Below are positions 58,217 through 64,000 of a DNA stretch of 64,000 nt, piece by piece. The position numbers and the translations under genes were made by a program. The DNA is from Hormoscilla sp. GM7CHS1pb (GTDB lineage Bacteria > Cyanobacteriota > Cyanobacteriia > Cyanobacteriales > Desertifilaceae): the NCBI GenBank assembly GCA_014323675.1, contig JACONN010000002.1, positions 2,710,001 to 2,774,000 on the forward strand. The letters run 5' to 3'. The notes under the pieces are model-generated. The model saw only the letters and a program-made list of their open reading frames with translations, searched no databases and was not told the DNA's origin. Position 1 is the first letter of the stretch, and every line of letters begins with the position of its first letter.

Positions 58217-58564
58217 TTATCGCCTTTGGTGGGCGGTGCCCACCCTACCAGTTTCGCGATTCATGTAAGTCCCGATTTGGCGTAAACCAAACCAATTTTC
58301 TAACGACCAGGACAGGGATGCCAGTATAGTAATGCCGGGATACTTGACAAATGCAGGTTCGTTCTTCTCGAAGACTGCATGTCCCCCCAAGGCAAATACT
58401 TGGGTCAGTATCACGCACAGAACTGTCCACCGCCAGTCGTAGAATAACACTACTACAGCCGCGATCGCCAATATATTGGTGAGGTGATGCAGCATCTGAT
58501 TGACTGGATGCTGATGGCTAGCAATAAAATGGGCTTTCGCTTCTTGGAAGTAACTCAATGCCAT
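58217..58564 (-). CDS. Mpo1-like (DUF962) protein
   Basis: 115 residues. HPVNQMLHHLTNILAIAAVV, a second membrane segment, GHAVFEKNEPAFVKYPG and SLSWSLENWFGLRQ match DUF962/Mpo1. Yeast Mpo1 is an iron dioxygenase that removes one carbon from 2-hydroxy fatty acids; the histidines it needs (HHLTN and GHAVFEK) are present here. Only 53 bases downstream of a fatty acid hydroxylase-like gene on the same strand. The last ten residues (GRVGTAHQRR) come from a repeat-like sequence also seen at 58215-58245 and are probably not native. Confidence 0.85.
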   Translation of the reverse strand: MALSYFQEAKAHFIASHQHPVNQMLHHLTNILAIAAVVVLFYDWRWTVLCVILTQVFALGGHAVFEKNEPAFVKYPGITILASLSWSLENWFGLRQIGTYMNRETGRVGTAHQRR

Positions 58565-58617
58565 TCTCCTAAGTTACAGATTCTTCTCCTAATATCACAG
58601 TTCGATCGACTTGGCGA

Positions 58618-59121
58618 CTACCACCATCGCAACTGCAAATGACCCCTTACGGGTTGCTTCAGTTCTTCCTCTGTTAGCCAGTCTACAGGCTTGTAGGTAC
58701 CAAAGACACGGTCCCACCAATCAACAGCCAGACCAAAATTATGTTCCCACATGCCGTATTTATGATGCACGTAATGAACGGGCATCGCCATCCAGAAGCA
58801 CTTGGTCGGGTTATCATGTTGTAGCTGATGGGCATAGGCGGCAAAGGCAGCAAACACCAGTCCTCCCAGGAACCAACCAATTCCTGCTGCCCAGGAGATG
58901 AAGAACATCATACACATTACCACAAAGCTGCCGACGATGTAATCCCGAAATTCCCAAACTACGCCCTGTCCCTCGTTGCGCCGGTGATGGTCCCGATGGC
59001 GTTTGCCAATTTTCGGCGAGACATGCATCAGGCGATGCAGCCAATATTCTACTAAACTTCCCAGGATAAAGGATCCTAGGAAACAGACAACTCCTACTCC
59101 TATGCTGCTTAAGGCGATCAT
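58618..59121 (-). CDS. Fatty acid hydroxylase / sterol desaturase superfamily protein
   Basis: 167 residues with membrane segments at about 5-22 and 62-90. The di-iron histidine boxes are complete: EYWLHRLMHVS, KRHRDHHRRNE, and in the second half AHQLQHDN and HYVHHKYGMWEHNFG. Members introduce hydroxyl groups or double bonds into fatty acids or carotenoids; the short length fits the bacterial carotenoid- or fatty acid hydroxylase type. Its neighbour is Mpo1-like, which uses 2-hydroxy fatty acids, so fatty acid hydroxylation is the favoured guess. Confidence 0.85.
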   Translation of the reverse strand: MIALSSIGVGVVCFLGSFILGSLVEYWLHRLMHVSPKIGKRHRDHHRRNEGQGVVWEFRDYIVGSFVVMCMMFFISWAAGIGWFLGGLVFAAFAAYAHQLQHDNPTKCFWMAMPVHYVHHKYGMWEHNFGLAVDWWDRVFGTYKPVDWLTEEELKQPVRGHLQLRWW

Positions 59122-59301
59122 CGACTATCCTTTCTTACCCTTGCGACATTCGGTCACCTTCGATATTTTGACATAATCCCCTCCAGAATGCAAGGCCGAT
59201 CGGGGGGTTTGTTCTCTGTCTGCTGAAATTAATAAATTCTTAAGCCTTGACATGAATTTTAATTGCTATAGTTGAAGAAACTTCGATCGCTGGTCATAGC
59301 C

Positions 59302-59914
59302 ATGTCAAGCAATAAAAAGCCTAAAAAACAGAAGTTTTCCAGTTTTGACAAAGCAAAAGCATTCAAGCAACTTAATTTAACGGACTTGCTTCCCTGGGAT
59401 CTGCAAGGGGAACCAGTACAACCCAGTGATTTTTTTCAACAGCGCCTGGCGAGACTGAAAAATTTCGATTTAGAAAGCTGTGAAGAGTCGAAAAAACTGC
59501 TGATAGATGCCATTTGCGAAGAGGCGATCGATGCTTGTGTCCAGCTAAAAATTTGGAAAGGTGCTAGCATTGAAAGTGACGTTGCTAATGGCTATGTTGA
59601 TTACCTGATTGCGGAAAATAAGCGGTATCTAGAAGCCCCCATGCTTTGTATTATCGAAGCCAAAAAAGATGACTTTGAGCAAGAAATGGCACAATGTTTG
59701 GTGGAAATGCAAGCCTGTCACTGGACAAATCAGCAAATTGGGAAAAATATTGATGTTTTGGGAATAGTCACCAATGGCAGCACTTGGAACTTTTACAAGC
59801 TTACTCCAGAAGGGCAAGTTTACGAAAGCCTTCCTTACGCCGACGATCACCCAAATTATGGGCTTACTTCATTATGTTTTTGAACAATGTCAGCAAAACC
59901 TCAACTGTTCGTAG
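59302..59914 (+). CDS. PD-(D/E)xK-like nuclease-family protein related to type I restriction subunits
   Basis: Starts at ATG 59302 (MSSNKKPKKQKFSSFDKAKA). The centre has NGYVDYLIAENKRYLEAPML and CIIEAKKDDFEQEMAQCLVE, fitting the D...ExK active site of restriction-like nucleases, then IDVLGIVTNGSTWNFYKL. One frame ends at 59883 (GLTSLCF). Removing one G from GGG at 59858-59860 would continue LLHYVFEQCQQNLNCS to 59914, the ending expected for the family, so a sequencing error is likely. It is not accompanied by methylase or specificity subunits, so it is not a complete restriction system. Confidence 0.6.
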
Positions 59915-60440
59915 TAAGCAGTTTAGTGCTTACATTTCAGGTTCGTAGTAAGCACTAAAGTGCTTATCTTTCCCTGTTACTAGGAGTAAGACGATCGCCC
60001 TCTAATCAGAGATAGAGATAATATAGTTTCTCAGGGTAGCGATATTCTTATCATAGGCAGATTGTTCGCCCAAGGAAATCCCACTGCGGACAAAATACTG
60101 GAATGGTAATGAGCGATCGCCAAAGAAGGTGACAAACCTGGTTGCAGGGTATCACCATTGATACCGACGCCCGGTACCGGTTTTTGTAATCCTGGAGTTC
60201 AAAGATCGCTTGCTGAGAAATTGCTTAAGACCGATATCGTCATACTTTACAGGATCTCTGGCAGCTTAACACCCAAGACTAAAACCTGTCAAGTCTCATC
60301 AACTCCGATCGGGCTACATTTTCGTTAATTTTCGATGAAAATTTTATCGATTGACATTTCAAACATAATCAGATAATATGGTTACTGAGGCGATCGCCTT
60401 GGTCGCCGTGCTCTGATATTTGACTAACCCCGGAGAGAGA
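59915..60440. other. Intergenic, repeats and a short relic
   Basis: 59908-59968 holds palindromes TTCGTAGTAAGCAGTTTAGTG-type. On the minus strand 60007-60105 reads PFQYFVRSGISLGEQSAYDK then NIATLRNYIISISD and stop; probably the tail of a lost gene, not identified. The remainder (60110-60430) has no coding signal. CGGAGAG at 60431-60437 is the ribosome-binding site of the next gene. Confidence 0.5.
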
Positions 60441-62125
60441 ATGACAAATTTATTGCTGCCGTTATTTACAAAGATAGCCAAGTATAGTAAAGAGAGGTTT
60501 GTAGCAAAAACTATTCAGGTGGATGCCGTCCAGGAAAAGTTCCTCTTTAACCTATTACGCGCCCATCAAGATACTCAATTAGGTCGCGTTGACGGGTTGT
60601 CTGAAGTGAGGAAGATCGACCAGTTTCGCGATCGCATTCCCATCAGGCCCTACAGCAGCTACGAACCATACTTGGAAAAGATTACCCAAGGAGAAAATCA
60701 CATCCTGACTGCCCAAAAAGTAATATACATGACTTTGACTAGCGGGTCAACGGGCAAGCAGAAACTAATTCCCACCACCAAGAAATCTCAAAGCATAGTC
60801 CGGAATGCGAGTCTAGTCAGCATGGGATTTCTGGCAGAGGCATTGGCAAAACGAGGGCAGAAGTTTGGTAAACTGCTGGTGACTAACTCAGTGCAACAAT
60901 GGGGACGTACTCCTGGGGGAATTGATTATGGGCCATCCAGCGCCGGGGTCCTGCGTCTGGACAAGCGTCTGTTTGCCCAATTATTTGCCCACCCCTACGA
61001 GACGGCCAAGCTAAAGGATAGTCTGACGCGCCATTATGTGGCCCTGTTGTTTGCCCTGGGCAACTGGGAAATGGGGGGGACGATCGCTAATTTTCCCATG
61101 TTGATTCTGCGGACTTGCAACTATTTGAGTCAGTATGCCGAAAGTTTAATTGCTGATATCGCCCAGGGGTCGATCACCCCCTGGTTGGAGATGGAACCAG
61201 AACTGCGATCGCAACTAGAACGTCAGTGGACTGCCAACCCCGTGAGGGCGCGAGAACTCCAGGAAATCTTACAATCCCACGGAAAGCTGACTCCTAAGTT
61301 AGCATGGCCCAATCTGGCGGTGGTAGCAACGGCGAGGGGCGGAACTTCCGATTTTTACTTTCAGCGGTTTCCCGAGTATTTTGGGGATACGGCAATTTTC
61401 GGAGTTGTCTTCTCTTCGGCGGAAGGGATGTTCGGCATCTACCCGGATGTGAATACAGATGGTAGCATTTTAGCCATTGAGAGTGGCTTTTTTGAATTCA
61501 TTCCCGAAGACCAATGGGGAGTAGAACATCCGCAAACCTTGCTGGCGACGGAAGTGCAGGTAGGACAAAGGTATCGCATCCTGACAACTACCTACAGTGG
61601 ATTTTATCGCTACGACATTGGCGATGTCATCGAGGTAGTAGGATTTTATCAGCAAGCACCGCTGATCGTGTTTCGCTATCGCCAAGGGGGACAAATGTCC
61701 AGTACCACTGAGAAAACTAACGAACATCACGTTACTCGGGTGCTTCAGACCCTGCAAGGTGAGTTTCATCTACAGTTGGAGGACTTCTGCATTACTCTCT
61801 CGGAACGGGACTTTCCCGCCCGCTATCTGATTAATATCGAACTCGCTGACGGCGATACCCTGTCCGACCCCAAGCATTACTGGAAAGGTGCGATCGCCTG
61901 TTAGGGGAAAACAACACCCACTATGCAATTTCGCGCCAAAGTGACATCCCGCCGCCGCGCCTGCGCCTGCTAGAAAAGGGAAGTTTCGACATTTTGCGTC
62001 AGCGCCAGTTAGCGCGAGGAATACCTGATTCTCAACTTAAATTTGCCCATATCAGCGAAGACCGGAATTTTCTGGAGGGGTTACTCGTAGAAAAGGAAGT
62101 GAGGCTGCCAGGAGATATCAACTAA
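60441..62125 (+). CDS. GH3-family acyl-adenylating enzyme, frameshifted near the C-terminus
   Basis: Belongs to the GH3 branch of the ANL adenylases, which activate a carboxylic acid with ATP; plant members conjugate hormones to amino acids, the bacterial substrates are unknown. Start ATG 60441 with CGGAGAG 4 bases upstream. The ATP-binding loop is MTLTSGSTGKQKLIP, followed by VVFSSAEGMFGIYP and YSGFYRYDIGDVIEVVGF. The first frame ends at 61904 (WKGAIAC). Adding one A to AAA at about 61882-61885 gives HYWKRCDRLLGENNTHYAIS and continues to LVEKEVRLPGDIN with stop at 62123-62125, for about 560 residues, the normal length. Confidence 0.8.
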
Positions 62126-62361
62126 TGATATCATCTGTTAGATAGTTATTAACAGCTTACACTATTGTCAATAAACTGGAGGCAGAGTCTCAGAATATTC
62201 GTTCCCAGCCCGAGACTGAGAACGAGGGTAGAGGTTAAGCTTAATTTAAGATGCTATTAGTCGGTATAACACCGACTTTAGCTATTAGCAGGGGGTTTGA
62301 ACCACCTGCGGGTTGGCGGGCGATCGGGTTAATGTGGGCAAACGGGAGGAAGACATCTACA

Positions 62362-63300
62362 ATGAATAAAGTAACAAATCATATCTGTAGGGAAGAGATA
62401 TCAGAACTCACGCCCGAAAGATTTGTGAGAGAATATCAAAAACCAGGGATGCCGGTAGTGATTAAAGGATTAATGGCGGACTGCGAAGACTGGAGTTTGG
62501 ACTATCTTTGCCAAGAGTTGAGTTCGCAAGAGTTTCTGTCCCGGTGGTACGGAAACCCGAGGTACAAATTGGACAAACGCCAATGGCAAAACATTGGCAG
62601 TGGGGTCCAGACCAAAAGTTTGCCTTTTACTACCTATGCAGAAATGTTGCGCAACCATACAGCCCACGAACAGGACATTTACCTAGCTAAATGTTCCCTA
62701 AAAGATACGTCTTTGGAGGAAAAAGCATCTCGAATAAAGATAGGAGAGAAGTTGGGTTTAGAGAAACCCGCTAGCGACTTTAATATGTGGGCGGGACCGG
62801 GAGGTCACGTGGAAGCTTTACATTACGATACTCTGGATGGAACATTAATGCAACTGCACGGTGCCAAAAAATTGGTGCTGTTCCCCAGTTCTCAGACGGC
62901 TAATCTTTATCCCTTTCCAGTTTCCGTGCATTTGCGCCACGGCTTAAAGTTGCGTTCTTGGTTCAGTCAGGTGTACCCGGAAAAACCAGATATGCAAGTT
63001 TTTCCTAAATTAAGAGAAGCGCTACAATACAAGCAGGAAGTAATATTGCATCAAGGGGAAACCCTCTTTATTCCTGCCGGTTGGTGGCATGAAGTGACGG
63101 CTTTGGGAAATGAAATGGTCTGTTCTGTGAATCGCTTTTGGGGCGTATATCCTCGATCGAGGGCGCTATTTTCCTACAGTGCCTGGCGCACCTATTTAGG
63201 CATACTATTTGCTATGCCCTATATGCTAACACAGGGGGCGATCGCCCTCTTGAGTCGGGACAGGAAACAAAGGCTTGCCCAGCTTTGGCGGATGCTGTAA
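62362..63300 (+). CDS. JmjC/cupin-like Fe(II)/2-oxoglutarate oxygenase
   Basis: 312 residues from ATG 62362; GGGAGGA lies 11 bases upstream, and the 37 codons before it are not conserved. The cupin core has the iron ligands HYDTLDGTLMQLHGAKKLVL (H-x-D) and IPAGWWHEVTAL (distal His), as in the cupin_8/JmjC family including the FIH-like hydroxylases. The C-terminus ends in a hydrophobic segment (YLGILFAMPYMLTQGAIALL). Such enzymes hydroxylate protein or small-molecule substrates; which one is unknown. Lies downstream of the GH3 gene, about 240 bases apart on the same strand. Confidence 0.82.
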   Translation: MNKVTNHICREEISELTPERFVREYQKPGMPVVIKGLMADCEDWSLDYLCQELSSQEFLSRWYGNPRYKLDKRQWQNIGSGVQTKSLPFTTYAEMLRNHTAHEQDIYLAKCSLKDTSLEEKASRIKIGEKLGLEKPASDFNMWAGPGGHVEALHYDTLDGTLMQLHGAKKLVLFPSSQTANLYPFPVSVHLRHGLKLRSWFSQVYPEKPDMQVFPKLREALQYKQEVILHQGETLFIPAGWWHEVTALGNEMVCSVNRFWGVYPRSRALFSYSAWRTYLGILFAMPYMLTQGAIALLSRDRKQRLAQLWRML

Positions 63301-63309
63301 TGTCAACTT

Positions 63310-63355
63310 AGGTCAGAAACCGGGTTTGGAGTCCAAACCCAGTTTCTGAGATCCC
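63310..63355. terminator. Palindrome between the cupin and Uma2 genes
   Basis: CAGAAACCGGGTTTGGA facing TCCAAACCCAGTTTCTG forms a strong stem just after the cupin stop. The half-site AGAAACCGGGTTTCT is a common dispersed repeat in cyanobacteria, also seen near 26098 and 48460, so it may serve as a terminator or simply be a repeat. Confidence 0.5.
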
Positions 63356-63370
63356 ACAGGAGAATAAATC

Positions 63371-64000
63371 ATGACGATGACTGCGGTACAAGAACCACCA
63401 CCACAAACCACTCAGCGAGTAATCTTAGAGAATGTCAGTTGGGAGACTTACAAGCAACTATTGGCAGAAATGGGCGATCGGCGCACCTCGCGGATAGCCT
63501 ATAATCAAGGAGTGCTGGAAATCATTATGCCATCAGACCGCCACGAAACTTATAAGCAACTACTAGAACGAATGGTGAATACTCTGACAGAAGAACTGAA
63601 TCTCAGGGTAAAGGGGTTTGCTTCGACAACATTGAATCGAGAAGATCTCCGGAAAGGTGCCGAACCTGACTCCTGCTATTACATCCAAAATGTCGATCGC
63701 ATTAGGGGTCGCACTGTAGACCTGGCGATCAACCCACCGCCGGACTTGGTAATTGAAGTCGATATAACCAGTTATTCCCGGCGCCGATTTGAAATTTACA
63801 AGCAGCTAGGGGTGCCGGAAATTTGGCGCTATCTGGGACAAACTGTCAGAATTAACCAATTGCAAGAAGGGGAATATGTCGAACTTGACTATAGTCCCAC
63901 ATTTCCCTTTGTTTCTGCGGCGACGCTCAATCAATTTCTCCAAAGGGCAGAAACCACTGATGATACTACTATGATTCGGGCCTGGCGTCAATGGGTAGGA
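63371..64000 (+). CDS. Uma2-family endonuclease-like protein, 3' partial
   Basis: Begins at ATG 63371 (MTMTAVQEPPPQTTQRVILE) after CAGGAGAATAAATC and stays open to the right edge (210 codons). Typical Uma2 (DUF820) core: YNQGVLEIIMPSDRHETYKQ, EPDSCYYIQNVDRIRG and PPDLVIEVDITSYSRRRFEI, the last two giving the PD...E.D active-site pattern of restriction-like nucleases. The family is greatly expanded in cyanobacteria and its role is unknown, though mobility or repair has been proposed. The C-terminus is outside the window. Confidence 0.88.
   Translation, partial: MTMTAVQEPPPQTTQRVILENVSWETYKQLLAEMGDRRTSRIAYNQGVLEIIMPSDRHETYKQLLERMVNTLTEELNLRVKGFASTTLNREDLRKGAEPDSCYYIQNVDRIRGRTVDLAINPPPDLVIEVDITSYSRRRFEIYKQLGVPEIWRYLGQTVRINQLQEGEYVELDYSPTFPFVSAATLNQFLQRAETTDDTTMIRAWRQWVG

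Noticed and set aside
59302..59914. Complete restriction-modification system
   Set aside because: Only a nuclease-like protein is present; no methylase or specificity subunit nearby.

Overview
The window comes from a cyanobacterium, most likely a filamentous one. The HIP1 octamer GCGATCGC is dense throughout. There is a Psb34-type photosystem II assembly protein (40805-40975), and many genes belong to mainly cyanobacterial families: DUF4058, Uma2, a cyanobacterial-type Ski2-like helicase, SBBP/Calx-beta/RTX surface proteins and a GH3-like adenylase. I cannot name the species. I see no rRNA, tRNA or CRISPR array.

Layout. 1-14449: one enormous surface protein (Calx-beta, PA14, LamG, FG-GAP and VCBS-like repeats) read as three overlapping ORFs because of two single-base shifts. 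14450-18678: a secreted ComEC-like metallo-beta-lactamase-fold protein, a secreted unknown, two remnants of a PKHD-type hydroxylase and a 192-bp tandem array. 18679-26042: remnants of large extracellular proteins (crystallin-like fold; SBBP propeller + Calx-beta + RTX). 26245-30773: a broken flavin monooxygenase and three broken transposons. 30759-38077: aroC, an alpha/beta hydrolase split by an antisense group II intron, a VapC remnant and cysK. 38090-43370: DnaJ scrap, TnpB, thiG, psb34 and a TPR protein. 43985-50500: Ski2-like RNA helicase, a DUF4058 protein and murF. 50506-56545: membrane proteins, an nSTAND relic, an IS1 copy sitting on a start codon, and a VapBC pair with a duplicated antitoxin. 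56742-64000: amidohydrolase, Mpo1-like (DUF962) and fatty-acid-hydroxylase genes, a restriction-like nuclease, a GH3-family adenylase, a JmjC-like cupin and a Uma2 nuclease that runs off the window.

The most unusual feature is a family of very short palindromic repeats (22 or 23 bp net, beginning CTGCGCCACGC or CTGGCGCCACGC, ending GATCGG or GATCAG, always directly after ATGG). In twelve places, in seven different genes or remnants, deleting exactly the 22 or 23 bases joins two out-of-frame ORFs into one that reads as the expected protein family. Three copies lie in the SBBP gene and three in the flavin monooxygenase gene. The simplest reading is a burst of insertion by a minute mobile repeat. 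Related 24-bp units and other palindromes sit in frame inside genes and look tolerated.

A second, separate pattern is single-base frameshifts, mostly in short homopolymers, including the housekeeping genes aroC and the helicase. These may be sequencing errors, so 'pseudogene' labels resting only on them are provisional.
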